Source: Lachnospiraceae bacterium UBA3310 (GTDB taxonomy: Bacteria > Bacillota > Clostridia > Lachnospirales > Lachnospiraceae). From it: a stretch of 64,000 nucleotides of DNA. Shown in pieces: positions 41,716-50,432 of this stretch. Location: assembly GCA_002361355.1 (NCBI GenBank), contig DESQ01000033.1, positions 1 to 64,000 of the forward strand. Reading direction: 5' to 3'. The position numbers and the translations under genes were made by a program. The notes under the pieces were generated by a model. It saw only the letters and a list, made by a program, of their open reading frames with translations. It ran no database searches and was not told the origin of the DNA. Positions within the stretch are counted from its first letter, which is position 1; each line of letters begins with the position of its first letter.

Positions 41716-42351
41716 ATGCGGAAGGGCGTAGGAATACTGGCTTTGACAGGACTGGTTCTGGGTCTTGCCGGATGCGGAAAAGGGCAGGTGCCGGATGTAA
41801 AATCACTGTCTGTCAGCGCGGACGGAGAGATTACCCATCAGGTTGTCGGGTCGTCAGATCAGGACTATTATCAAATTCAGATGTCGGATTTGGAAGAATT
41901 TGTCGCCGGGCGGGTGCAGGAGTACTGTTCGGAAAACGGAGAAGAAAAAGTCGTTCTGGAAGCGGCGGAGGAGAAAGACGGCAGCATTTTGCTGAATTTC
42001 CGTTATGCGTCGCCTGAGGATTACAGTGCCTTTAACCACAGGGATTTGTATGTGGGAACGCTTGCGGACGCGGGGGATGACGGTTACGAACTGGAGGCTG
42101 TTCCCTTTGTCTCGACAGAGGGCAAGCCGGCGGAGGTCGGCTATATGGAGGAGTGGGACAAGAAGCATCTGATTGTTCTGGAGACGAAGAGCGGGGAGGA
42201 GATGCTTGTCAATCTGCCCGGTAAAACGCTCTATGTCAATCAGGGTGCGCACAATGGCCAGGAAATTACTCTTGTAGGGAAAAAAGCGGTCAGGATCAGT
42301 AATCAGGAGGAGGCGGGAACAACCTCGCTCTCCTATATCATATACGAGTGA
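41716..42351 (+). CDS. Unknown lipoprotein between recO and glyS
   Basis: The 211-residue protein has a lipoprotein signal peptide ending in LAGC (Cys20). A mature part of about 190 residues, acidic and without membrane segment, follows (DYYQIQMSDLEEFVAGRVQEYC, EWDKKHLIVLETKSGEEMLVNLPGKTLYVN in parts). It appears made of beta strands plus one helix. ATG 41716 has AGGGGAA upstream. It sits in the repair/translation cluster, 12 bp before the GlyRS gene, perhaps only by shared transcription. I do not recognise the family. Confidence 0.75.
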   Translation: MRKGVGILALTGLVLGLAGCGKGQVPDVKSLSVSADGEITHQVVGSSDQDYYQIQMSDLEEFVAGRVQEYCSENGEEKVVLEAAEEKDGSILLNFRYASPEDYSAFNHRDLYVGTLADAGDDGYELEAVPFVSTEGKPAEVGYMEEWDKKHLIVLETKSGEEMLVNLPGKTLYVNQGAHNGQEITLVGKKAVRISNQEEAGTTSLSYIIYE

Positions 42352-42366
42352 CGAGGAGGAAAAGTG

Positions 42367-43755
42367 ATGGAAAAGACAATGGAAAAGATCGTGGCATTAT
42401 CGAAGGCGAGAGGATTCGTATATCCCGGCTCCGAGATTTACGGCGGCCTTGCGAATACATGGGATTTTGGGAATCTGGGCGTTGAGCTGAAAAATAACAT
42501 CAAGAAGGCGTGGTGGCAGAAGTTTGTCATGGAGAGTCCCTACAATGTGGGCGTGGACTGCGCGATCCTGATGAATCCCCAGACATGGGTTGCCAGCGGC
42601 CATCTGGGCAGTTTTTCCGATCCCCTGATGGACTGTAAGGAGTGCCATGAGAGATTCCGCGCTGACAAGATTATTGAGGACTATGTGGCGGAGAAAGGGA
42701 TGACGTTAGATTCTTCCGTGGACGGATGGAGCCAGCAGAAGATGAAGGATTTTATCGAGGAAAATAACATTCCCTGTCCCACCTGCGGCAAACATAACTT
42801 TACGGATATCAGGCAGTTCAACCTGATGTTCAAGACCTTTCAGGGCGTTACCGAGGACGCGAAAAATACGGTGTATCTGCGTCCTGAGACTGCGCAGGGC
42901 ATTTTCGTCAACTTTAAGAATGTACAGAGAACTTCCCGCAAGAAGATCCCTTTCGGTATCTGCCAGGTGGGTAAGTCTTTCCGCAATGAGATTACGCCCG
43001 GCAATTTCATTTTCCGCGTGAGGGAGTTCGAGCAGATGGAGATGGAGTTTTTCTGTGAGCCGGACACGGATCTTGAGTGGTTTGCCTACTGGAAAAAGTA
43101 CTGCATCGACTTCCTCAAGAGCCTGGGCATGAAGGAGGAGGAGATGAGAGTCCGCGATCACGATCCGGAGGAACTTTCCTTCTACTCCAAGGCGACGACG
43201 GACATTGAGTTTTTGTTCCCCTTCGGATGGGGCGAGCTGTGGGGCATTGCCGACAGAACGGATTATGACCTGACGCAGCACCAGAATACCTCCGGCGAAG
43301 ATCTGACCTACTTTGACGATACGAAAAACGAGAAATACATTCCATATGTTATTGAACCTTCCCTCGGCGTGGAGAGACTGTTCCTTGCCGTGCTCTGCGG
43401 CGCTTACGACGAGGAGGAGATCGGCGAGGGAGATATGCGTACCGTTCTGCACTTTCATCCCGCGCTTGCACCGGTCAAGATCGGCGTGCTTCCGCTGTCC
43501 AAGAAGCTCAACGAGGGTGCGGAGAAGATTTTTGCACAGCTTTCCAAAAAGTACAACTGTGAGTTCGACGACAGGGGTAATATTGGTAAGAGATACCGCA
43601 GACAGGATGAGATCGGCACGCCGTTTTGTGTTACATACGATTTCGATTCCGAGACGGACGGCTGTGTGACTGTGAGATTCCGGGACTCCATGGAGCAGGA
43701 GCGTATCGCGATCGACCAGCTTGACGCTTATTTTGCGGATAAGTTTACTTTTTAA
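42367..43755 (+). CDS. glyS: Glycyl-tRNA synthetase, single-chain (alpha2) type
   Basis: This 462-residue class II synthetase is of the archaeal/eukaryotic-like single-subunit kind rather than the GlyQ/GlyS tetramer. Motif 1 region is [18 protein letters not shown], motif 2 [21 protein letters not shown], motif 3 [13 protein letters not shown], and the C-terminal anticodon-binding domain ends at [11 protein letters not shown]. It charges tRNA-Gly. An inserted CPTCG/CKEC cysteine pair suggests a bound zinc. ATG 42367 is chosen, with GAGGAGG 7-8 bases upstream; GTG 42364 directly before it is possible. No T-box leader precedes it; the upstream lipoprotein gene is only 15 bp away. Confidence 0.95.
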   Translation: MEKTMEKIVALSKARGFVYPGSEIYGGLANTWDFGNLGVELKNNIKKAWWQKFVMESPYNVGVDCAILMNPQTWVASGHLGSFSDPLMDCKECHERFRADKIIEDYVAEKGMTLDSSVDGWSQQKMKDFIEENNIPCPTCGKHNFTDIRQFNLMFKTFQGVTEDAKNTVYLRPETAQGIFVNFKNVQRTSRKKIPFGICQVGKSFRNEITPGNFIFRVREFEQMEMEFFCEPDTDLEWFAYWKKYCIDFLKSLGMKEEEMRVRDHDPEELSFYSKATTDIEFLFPFGWGELWGIADRTDYDLTQHQNTSGEDLTYFDDTKNEKYIPYVIEPSLGVERLFLAVLCGAYDEEEIGEGDMRTVLHFHPALAPVKIGVLPLSKKLNEGAEKIFAQLSKKYNCEFDDRGNIGKRYRRQDEIGTPFCVTYDFDSETDGCVTVRFRDSMEQERIAIDQLDAYFADKFTF

Positions 43756-43786
43756 TTTGAAAACGAAGGAAGGATGAATAGATACG

Positions 43787-46426
43787 ATGAAACCCTATGG
43801 TGTAAATGAACTGCGGAGAATGTTTCTTGAATTTTTTGAGAGCAAGGGTCATCTGAAAATGAAGAGTTTTTCGCTGGTGCCCCACAATGATAACAGCCTG
43901 TTGTTAATCAATTCCGGTATGGCGCCGCTTAAGCCTTACTTTACAGGGCAGGAGATTCCGCCCAGAAAACGCGTCACGACCTGTCAGAAGTGTATCCGCA
44001 CAGGCGATTTGGAGAACGTGGGAAAAACGGCAAGACACGGTACTTTTTTTGAGATGCTGGGCAACTTTTCGTTCGGGGATTATTTTAAGCGCGAGGCCAT
44101 TGCGTGGAGCTGGGAGTTCCTCACAAGGGTGGTAGGGCTTGATGAGAACAGGCTCTATCCGTCTATCTACGAGGATGACGACGAGGCGTTTGAGATTTGG
44201 AACAGTGAGATCGGCATTGCGCCGGAGCGGATTTTCCGTTTCGGGAAGGAAGATAATTTCTGGGAGCATGGTTCCGGCCCCTGCGGCCCCTGTTCGGAGA
44301 TCTATTACGACCGCGGCGAGAAGTACGGCTGCGGCAAGCCGGACTGTACCGTAGGCTGTGACTGCGACCGCTATATGGAAATCTGGAACAACGTGTTCAC
44401 CCAGTTTGACAATGACGGAAAGGGAAATTACACGGAGCTTGTGCAGAAGAACATAGATACCGGTATGGGGCTTGAGAGGCTTGCCTCCGTGGTGCAGGAT
44501 GTGGATTCCATCTTCGATGTGGACACGGTGCTTGCGCTCCGCACAAAAGTGTGTGAGATAGCGGGCGTGGAGTATAAGAAAGACTATGACACGGACGTTT
44601 CCATCCGTATTATTACAGACCACATCCGTTCCGCGACTTTCATGATCTCCGACGGCATCATGCCCTCCAACGAGGGACGCGGCTATGTACTCCGCCGCAT
44701 TATCCGCCGGGCGGCGCGTCAGGGAAGGAAACTGGGGATTCAGGATATGTTTCTGGCTGATCTGGCAGGAACGGTGATTGAAGGCTCCAAAGACGGTTAT
44801 CCCGAGCTGGAGGAGAAGAAGGAATTTATCTTCAATGTGTTAAAGCAGGAAGAGGGTAAATTTAACAAAACCATCGACCAGGGTTTGAGCATTTTGAATG
44901 AGATGGCGGAAAAGGTGGAGAAGGACGGCGAAAAACAGCTTGGCGGTGAAGATGCCTTTAAGCTGTATGATACCTTCGGCTTCCCTCTTGACCTGACGAA
45001 GGAGATTCTGGAGGAGAAAGGGTATACGGTGGACGAGGAGGGATTTGCGGCCTGCATGCAGGAGCAGAAGGACAAGGCCAGAAAAGCCCGCAAGGTAACC
45101 AATTACATGGGTGCGGACGTGACTGTGTACGAGTCCATCGATCCTTCTGTTACCACGGAATTTGTGGGTTATAACAGGCTGACCTGTGATTCCAAAATTA
45201 CGGTGCTTACCACGGAGACAGAGCTTGTGGAGGCGTTGACGGACGGCCAGATCGGCACCGTGATCGTGGAGCGTACTCCTTTTTACGCTACCATGGGCGG
45301 ACAGGAAGGTGATACCGGTGTGATCACCACGGCGGACGGCGAGTTTCAGGTGGAAAATACCATAAAGCTGCTCGGCGGCAAGGTGGGACATATCGGAAAG
45401 ATGACGAAGGGGATGCTCAGGGCGGGCGATACCGCGACTCTCTGCGTCGATACCACAAGAAGAGCCAATACCTGTAAGAACCACAGCGCAACGCATCTGC
45501 TGCAGAAGGCTCTGCGCGAGGTACTTGGTAACCATGTAGAGCAGGCGGGCTCTTATCAGGACGGCGAGAGAACCCGGTTTGACTTCTCCCACTCCGCGGC
45601 GATGACAACGGAGGAACTGCAGAGGGTGGAGCAGATTGTCAATGAGAAGATTGCGGAGAATCTGGCGGTCGAGACGAAGGAGATGAGCATAGAGGAGGCC
45701 AAGCAGTCCGGCGCGATGGCGCTTTTTGGAGAGAAATACGGGGAGACCGTGCGCGTTGTGCAGATGGGTGAGTTCTCCAAGGAACTGTGTGGCGGTACTC
45801 ATGTGAAATCCACAGGAATGATCGGTTCTTTCAAAATTCTCTCCGAGTCCGGCGTTGCTGCGGGTGTGCGCCGTATCGAGGCGGTGACTGGCAGCAATGT
45901 GACGGCTTATTATCAGAAACTGGAAGAGCAGTTAAATGCGGCGGCGAAGACCTTAAAGACCAGCCCTGCCAGTCTGGTGGAGCGGTGCGAGCACCTGATG
46001 GCGGAAATGAAGGCATTGCAGAGCGAGAACGAGTCCTTAAAGAGTAAGGCGGCCAAGGAGGCGCTTGGCGATGTGATGGATCAGGTGCAGGAAGTGAAAG
46101 GGGTCAAACTTTTGGCGTCCAGGGCTGACGGTGTGGATATGAATGGTTTGAGAGAGCTTGGCGACCAGTTGAAGGAGAAGCTTTCTGACGGTGTGGTGGT
46201 TCTTCTCTCTGAGAAAGAGGGAAAGGTAAACCTGATCGCCATGGCTACCGACGGCGCGATGGCAAAGGGTGCCCATGCGGGCAATTTGGTCAGGGGAATC
46301 GCAGCGATTGTGGGCGGAGGCGGAGGCGGACGCCCGAACATGGCGCAGGCCGGCGGAAAGAATCCTGCGGGGATTGACGAGGCGATCGCGAAGACCAGAG
46401 AGATACTGGAAGGACAGTTGGGATAA
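43787..46426 (+). CDS. alaS: Alanyl-tRNA synthetase
   Basis: The 879-residue protein has the standard AlaRS layout. The class II catalytic core comes first (ELRRMFLEFFESKGH, HNDNSLLLINSGMAPLKPYF, TARHGTFFEMLGNFSFGDYF). It is followed by the tRNA-recognition domain, the editing domain with NHSATHLLQKAL and CGGTHVKSTG zinc ligands, and the C-Ala/DHHA1 domain ending in GGGGGGRPNMAQAGG. It charges tRNA-Ala and removes mischarged Ser and Gly. The start ATG 43787 has AGGAAGG about 14 bases upstream. It begins 31 bp after glyS and is probably cotranscribed. No T-box is present. Confidence 0.97.
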   Translation: MKPYGVNELRRMFLEFFESKGHLKMKSFSLVPHNDNSLLLINSGMAPLKPYFTGQEIPPRKRVTTCQKCIRTGDLENVGKTARHGTFFEMLGNFSFGDYFKREAIAWSWEFLTRVVGLDENRLYPSIYEDDDEAFEIWNSEIGIAPERIFRFGKEDNFWEHGSGPCGPCSEIYYDRGEKYGCGKPDCTVGCDCDRYMEIWNNVFTQFDNDGKGNYTELVQKNIDTGMGLERLASVVQDVDSIFDVDTVLALRTKVCEIAGVEYKKDYDTDVSIRIITDHIRSATFMISDGIMPSNEGRGYVLRRIIRRAARQGRKLGIQDMFLADLAGTVIEGSKDGYPELEEKKEFIFNVLKQEEGKFNKTIDQGLSILNEMAEKVEKDGEKQLGGEDAFKLYDTFGFPLDLTKEILEEKGYTVDEEGFAACMQEQKDKARKARKVTNYMGADVTVYESIDPSVTTEFVGYNRLTCDSKITVLTTETELVEALTDGQIGTVIVERTPFYATMGGQEGDTGVITTADGEFQVENTIKLLGGKVGHIGKMTKGMLRAGDTATLCVDTTRRANTCKNHSATHLLQKALREVLGNHVEQAGSYQDGERTRFDFSHSAAMTTEELQRVEQIVNEKIAENLAVETKEMSIEEAKQSGAMALFGEKYGETVRVVQMGEFSKELCGGTHVKSTGMIGSFKILSESGVAAGVRRIEAVTGSNVTAYYQKLEEQLNAAAKTLKTSPASLVERCEHLMAEMKALQSENESLKSKAAKEALGDVMDQVQEVKGVKLLASRADGVDMNGLRELGDQLKEKLSDGVVVLLSEKEGKVNLIAMATDGAMAKGAHAGNLVRGIAAIVGGGGGGRPNMAQAGGKNPAGIDEAIAKTREILEGQLG

Positions 46427-46474
46427 GCCCGTGAAAAAGAAAACGGGAAAAAAGAATAATTTTACATTTTTCGG

Positions 46475-46502
46475 TTGACTCATACCTAAAATGTGGTATA
46501 AT
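46475..46502 (+). promoter_or_regulatory. Sigma-A promoter of rpsU
   Basis: TTGACT (46475-46480), 16-bp spacer, perfect TATAAT (46497-46502). The leader of about 70 bases contains a GGGAGG site. Confidence 0.8.
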
Positions 46503-46577
46503 TTGTGTTGTGTGAGAACACGCAAATAACCCAATCAGTCGAAATACTCTGGGACTGAAGGGAGGTCAGGTGCGGGA

Positions 46578-46754
46578 ATGTCAAACGTAATCGTAAAAGA
46601 GAACGAGACTTTGGACAGTGCGCTTCGTCGTTTTAAGAGAAGCTGTGCGAAGGCAGGTATCCAGCAGGAGATTCGTAAGCGCGAGCATTACGAGAAACCC
46701 AGCGTGAGACGTAAGAAAAAGTCCGAAGCGGCAAGAAAACGCAAATATAACTAA
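46578..46754 (+). CDS. rpsU: 30S ribosomal protein S21
   Basis: The 58-residue, strongly basic protein reads [20 protein letters not shown] at the start and ends in [13 protein letters not shown], typical of S21. It sits on the 30S platform near the anti-Shine-Dalgarno end of 16S rRNA. ATG 46578 follows an AAGGGAGG sequence about 14 bases upstream. It has its own promoter and a strong terminator, so it is expressed as a single-gene unit. Full length for the family. Confidence 0.95.
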   Translation: MSNVIVKENETLDSALRRFKRSCAKAGIQQEIRKREHYEKPSVRRKKKSEAARKRKYN

Positions 46755-46766
46755 GAAAACCAAAGG

Positions 46767-46798
46767 CAGACCTGAAGGAACCACTTCGGGTCTGTTTT
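46767..46798 (+). terminator. Rho-independent terminator of rpsU
   Basis: CAGACCTGAAG (46767-46777) pairs with CTTCGGGTCTG (46784-46794), one wobble, followed by TTTTCTT. Confidence 0.88.
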
Positions 46799-46874
46799 CT
46801 TATGTGCAGACATGTGCATATTCGTTGTCCCACCACAATATGTATAGTACAGAAAAAGTGGTAGGGGTGAACTT

Positions 46875-48062
46875 GTGTTGCAGAAAATAAAGAAGCGGAT
46901 CATTGTATGGCTTTTGATGGGAATTTTGCTGACAGACACGCTGTTTTCGACGATCACTATTACAGTCAATGCGGCGCCGGATGTGAGTACGCCGTCCTAT
47001 ATCGTGATGGAGGCGAGCACGGGACAGGTGATCTGTGAACAGGACGCGGACACAAGACGGAGTCCGGCAAGTATTACAAAAATCATGACGCTGCTCATTA
47101 TTTTTGAGCATTTAAAAAGTGGCAGGATTCATCTGGATGATCAGGTGACCACCAGTGCGTACGCGAAATCCATGGGCGGATCACAGGTGTTTTTGGAAGA
47201 GGGGGAGACGCAGACACTAAAGACCATGATCAAGTGTATCGCGGTGGCCAGCGGCAACGACGCCAGCGTGGCGGTGGCGGAGTACATAGCAGGGAGCGAG
47301 TCGGAGTTTGTCAAACTGATGAATGATAAAGCGGAGAGCCTTGGCATGCAGAATACGCATTTCGAGGATTGTTGCGGGCTGACGGATTCCGACAATCATT
47401 ATTCTTCTGCCAAGGATGTGGCAATTATGTCAAGGGAGCTGATCACGAAGTATCCGGAGGTTTTTGATTACACAACGATCTGGATGGAGGACATTGAGCA
47501 CAAGACAGCGCAGGGAACGAGCACATTTACCCTCTCCAGCACCAACAAGCTGCTCAAACAGTATGAGTGGACAACGGGCTTAAAAACCGGCTCTACCTCT
47601 AAAGCGCTCTACTGTCTGTCCGCCACGGCGAATAAGGACGGTATGGAATTGATAGCGGTTGTTATGGCTGCACCCGATCCCAAGACCAGATTTCAGGACG
47701 CGATGACACTTTTGAGCTATGGTTACAGCGTGAGTCAGATGTATACGGACGACAATAAGGATCCGCTTCCGGCGCAGAAGGTGGAGGGCGGCATCGAAGA
47801 TACCGTGAATCTGGTATACGCGGCGCCTTTTTCTTACCTTGACACGGCGGGAAATAATTTGAATGAGATCGAGAAGGAGATCAGCCTGCCAGGCGTTGTG
47901 GCAGCGCCCATTGCGGAGGGAGATGCCGTGGGAGAGGCGGTCTATAAATTAAACGGCAGCCGTATCGGCAGTGTGTCCATTCTGGCAGCCAAGGGCGTGG
48001 AAAAGGCAGGATACAAGGATTATTACAAGAAATTATGGGGCTTATACCTGATGAAACGCTAA
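46875..48062 (+). CDS. D-alanyl-D-alanine carboxypeptidase (PBP5/DacF family)
   Basis: The 395-residue protein has a signal peptide (cut near residue 33, VNAA). The three penicillin-binding motifs are S66-I-T-K69, S126-G-N128 and K237-T-G239. A C-terminal PBP5-type beta domain follows, ending with a short amphipathic segment that may bind the membrane. It trims the terminal D-Ala of peptidoglycan pentapeptides. GTG 46875 is used with AGGGGTG upstream; TTG 46878 is also possible. It stands upstream of the phosphoesterase and scpAB genes, a common clostridial neighbourhood. A second paralogue is at 54657. Confidence 0.9.
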   Translation: MLQKIKKRIIVWLLMGILLTDTLFSTITITVNAAPDVSTPSYIVMEASTGQVICEQDADTRRSPASITKIMTLLIIFEHLKSGRIHLDDQVTTSAYAKSMGGSQVFLEEGETQTLKTMIKCIAVASGNDASVAVAEYIAGSESEFVKLMNDKAESLGMQNTHFEDCCGLTDSDNHYSSAKDVAIMSRELITKYPEVFDYTTIWMEDIEHKTAQGTSTFTLSSTNKLLKQYEWTTGLKTGSTSKALYCLSATANKDGMELIAVVMAAPDPKTRFQDAMTLLSYGYSVSQMYTDDNKDPLPAQKVEGGIEDTVNLVYAAPFSYLDTAGNNLNEIEKEISLPGVVAAPIAEGDAVGEAVYKLNGSRIGSVSILAAKGVEKAGYKDYYKKLWGLYLMKR

Positions 48063-48105
48063 TGTGCCATAACAAATGCGGCGGATTAGAACAAAAGTTC
48101 GCTGA

Positions 48106-48135
48106 TTGCGGGAAACGGGAAGTGTGTGATATACT
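48106..48135 (+). promoter_or_regulatory. Possible sigma-A promoter of the phosphoesterase-scpAB operon
   Basis: TTGCGG (48106-48111), 18-bp spacer, TATACT (48130-48135). Confidence 0.5.
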
Positions 48136-48183
48136 TTATGAGTTGCAGTATTATGGAAAAAGGCAACTGGACGGAGACAGTGC

Positions 48184-49038
48184 ATGGAAGGGATTTTGCT
48201 TTGTGTAACAGTCGTGGTTGTGATATGTCTTCTGGCGGCTGTACTGGACAGTAACCGGTTTGTGACCATTACCTATGAGATCAAGTCCGATAAGATCACA
48301 AGGCCATGCAAAATGGTGCTCTTATCGGACTTACACAATAAGTCTTTCGGGCAGGAAAACAGCAGACTGATTGCCGCGATTGATGAGATTTCGCCCGATG
48401 GCATTCTGGTGGCGGGCGATATGTTGACGGCGTGGGGCGGCGCCAATTTTGGCCATGCGCTCTCGTTGATGGAGAATCTTGCCGCCAAATATAAGATTTA
48501 CTATGGGATGGGAAACCACGAACACCGTCTTGGGCTTTCGCCCGATTCCTTTCCGGGCATGTACGAGAGGTATCTCTCAGGACTGAAGAGGGCGGGGATT
48601 GAGCCGCTTATCAATGAAACCGCCTGCCTGCCGGAGTGGAATATCGCTGTCTGCGGCGCGCAGATTGACAGGTGCTACTTCAAACATTTTCGAAGGGAGC
48701 CGATGGAGGCATCCTATCTGCCAAAGATTCTGGGTGAGCCGAAGCGGGATATGTTTCAGGTACTGATCGCCCACAATCCGGTTTACTTTGACGCCTATGC
48801 GGTATGGGGCGCGGATCTGGTAGTGGCGGGACATGTGCACGGAGGAATCATGAGACTGCCGGTTTTAGGCGGGGTGCTTTCCCCTGCGATGACTCTGTTT
48901 CCCAAATATGACGGCGGCATTTTTTACGAAAAGGAAAGTACCATGATTTTAAGCCGGGGGCTGAGTAGTCATACGCCCCCGATCAGAATTTTTAATCCGG
49001 GGGAGCTGATTGTGATCGAGCTTAAGCCGGACAAGTAG
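48184..49038 (+). CDS. Membrane-anchored metallophosphoesterase (YkuE/YaeI type)
   Basis: The 284-residue protein has one N-terminal transmembrane helix (3-20) and a calcineurin-like phosphoesterase domain. The metal ligand motifs are in order: SDLHN, GDML, GNHEH and GHVHGG (with AHNP before it). The family includes YkuE, which is exported and may act on phosphorylated envelope molecules; the substrate is not known. ATG 48184 has GGAG about 8 bases upstream. It is 13 bp before scpA and probably cotranscribed. Confidence 0.85.
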   Translation: MEGILLCVTVVVVICLLAAVLDSNRFVTITYEIKSDKITRPCKMVLLSDLHNKSFGQENSRLIAAIDEISPDGILVAGDMLTAWGGANFGHALSLMENLAAKYKIYYGMGNHEHRLGLSPDSFPGMYERYLSGLKRAGIEPLINETACLPEWNIAVCGAQIDRCYFKHFRREPMEASYLPKILGEPKRDMFQVLIAHNPVYFDAYAVWGADLVVAGHVHGGIMRLPVLGGVLSPAMTLFPKYDGGIFYEKESTMILSRGLSSHTPPIRIFNPGELIVIELKPDK

Positions 49039-49051
49039 GAGAGGACAGGCT

Positions 49052-49834
49052 ATGGCTATTCCTGTGAAGTTAGAGGTGTTTGAGGGTCCGTTGGATCTGC
49101 TTCTTCACCTGATTGATAAGAATAAAGTGGATATTTACGACATCCCTATTGTGGAGATTACGGAGCAGTATCTGGAATATATCAGACAAATGGAGACCGA
49201 GGACATGAACGTTATGAGCGAGTTTCTGGTTATGGCGGCTACGCTCATTGATATTAAGTGCAGGATGCTTCTCCCCAAAGAAGTGAACGAGGAGGGGGAG
49301 GAGAAAGATCCCAGAGCGGAGCTGGTTGAAAAGCTGTTGGAATACAAGATGTGTAAATATATGTCCTATGAGCTGAGAGACCGTATGGTGGATGCGGAGA
49401 GAAACCTCTACAAACGTCCCACCCTGCCCCCGGAGGTGGCGGATTACCGTCAGCCTGTGGACTATGAGGAACTGATCGGGGATATGACCCTGCATAAGCT
49501 GCATGAGATCTTTAAGCAGATGATGAAACGGCAGGAGGATAAGATTGACCCTGTCAGAAGCACATTTGGAAAGATTGAGAAAGACGAGATTGATCTTGAT
49601 TTAAAGACCACTTATGTGGAGGCCTATGTGCGCAGCCATAAGAAGTTCAGTTTCAGAAAGCTTCTGGAGAAACAACATAGTAAGATGGAGGTTATCGTGA
49701 CCTTTTTAGTGATTTTGGAACTGATCAAGACCGGCAGGATCGGCATCGAGCAGGAGGACACCTTCTCAGATATCATCATCACGGCGAAAGAGACGGCGGA
49801 CGAGGGGCCGCTGCAGTTGACCAGCGTTAGTTGA
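49052..49834 (+). CDS. scpA: Segregation and condensation protein A
   Basis: This 260-residue ScpA (kleisin) begins with the typical KLEVFEGPLDLLLHLIDKNKVDI. The N-terminal part binds the Smc neck and the C-terminal winged helix (KMEVIVTFLVILELIKTGRI) binds the Smc head. With ScpB and Smc it organises the chromosome. AGGAGAGG lies before ATG 49052. scpB follows after 15 bp. Length fits the family. Confidence 0.95.
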   Translation: MAIPVKLEVFEGPLDLLLHLIDKNKVDIYDIPIVEITEQYLEYIRQMETEDMNVMSEFLVMAATLIDIKCRMLLPKEVNEEGEEKDPRAELVEKLLEYKMCKYMSYELRDRMVDAERNLYKRPTLPPEVADYRQPVDYEELIGDMTLHKLHEIFKQMMKRQEDKIDPVRSTFGKIEKDEIDLDLKTTYVEAYVRSHKKFSFRKLLEKQHSKMEVIVTFLVILELIKTGRIGIEQEDTFSDIIITAKETADEGPLQLTSVS

Positions 49835-49849
49835 TAAGGGGAAATAGAA

Positions 49850-50419
49850 ATGGAAAAAAACAAGGCAAAGGCAGTGCTTGAGGCGATTCTTTTCACCATG
49901 GGCGATTCGGTGGAGATCGACAGACTGGCGGCCGTGATTGAAGAGGATAAGGATACGACGAGAAAACTCCTCGGGGAGATGGCGGACGACTATCAGAAAG
50001 AGGATCGGGGAATCGGACTCACGACGTTTGATAACGCGGTGCAGATGTGTACGAAGAGCGAGCTTTACGAGTATTTGATAAAAATCGCCAAAACACCGAA
50101 GAAGTTTGTGCTCACGGATACGCTTCTGGAGACGCTTTCCATCATTGCCTATAAGCAGCCGATCACAAGACTGGAGATTGAGAAGGTGAGAGGCGTAAGC
50201 TGTGACCATGCGGTCAACCGGCTTCTGGAGTTTGACCTGATCGCGGAGGTTGGCAGACTGGACGCGCCGGGGCGGCCGCTGCTGTTTGGAACGACAGAAC
50301 AGTTTCTCCGGAGTTTTGGCGTGAAATCCATTGAGGATCTGCCGGAGCTTTCCGCGGTGCAGATCGAGGAGTTTAAGCAGCAGGCAGAATCCGAGGTGGA
50401 GATGCAGTTGGATATTTGA
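49850..50419 (+). CDS. scpB: Segregation and condensation protein B
   Basis: The 189-residue protein carries two winged-helix domains, with the conserved LEAILFTMGDSVEIDRLA, ALTDTLLETLSIIAYKQPITRLEIEKVRGV (read in parts) and GRPLLFGTTEQFLRSFG. It binds the middle of ScpA as a dimer. The ribosome site is AAGGGGAAA before ATG 49850. It is followed by the CotH-like gene after 13 bp. Confidence 0.95.
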   Translation: MEKNKAKAVLEAILFTMGDSVEIDRLAAVIEEDKDTTRKLLGEMADDYQKEDRGIGLTTFDNAVQMCTKSELYEYLIKIAKTPKKFVLTDTLLETLSIIAYKQPITRLEIEKVRGVSCDHAVNRLLEFDLIAEVGRLDAPGRPLLFGTTEQFLRSFGVKSIEDLPELSAVQIEEFKQQAESEVEMQLDI

Positions 50420-50432
50420 GGAGTAGGGCGGT

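Noticed and set aside
42352..43786. T-box leaders before glyS and alaS
   Set aside because: The gaps are only 15 and 31 bases, and no T-box core is present.
46427..46462. CCCGT/ACGGG stem after alaS as a terminator
   Set aside because: The stem has only five pairs and is followed by A's, not T's, on the coding strand.
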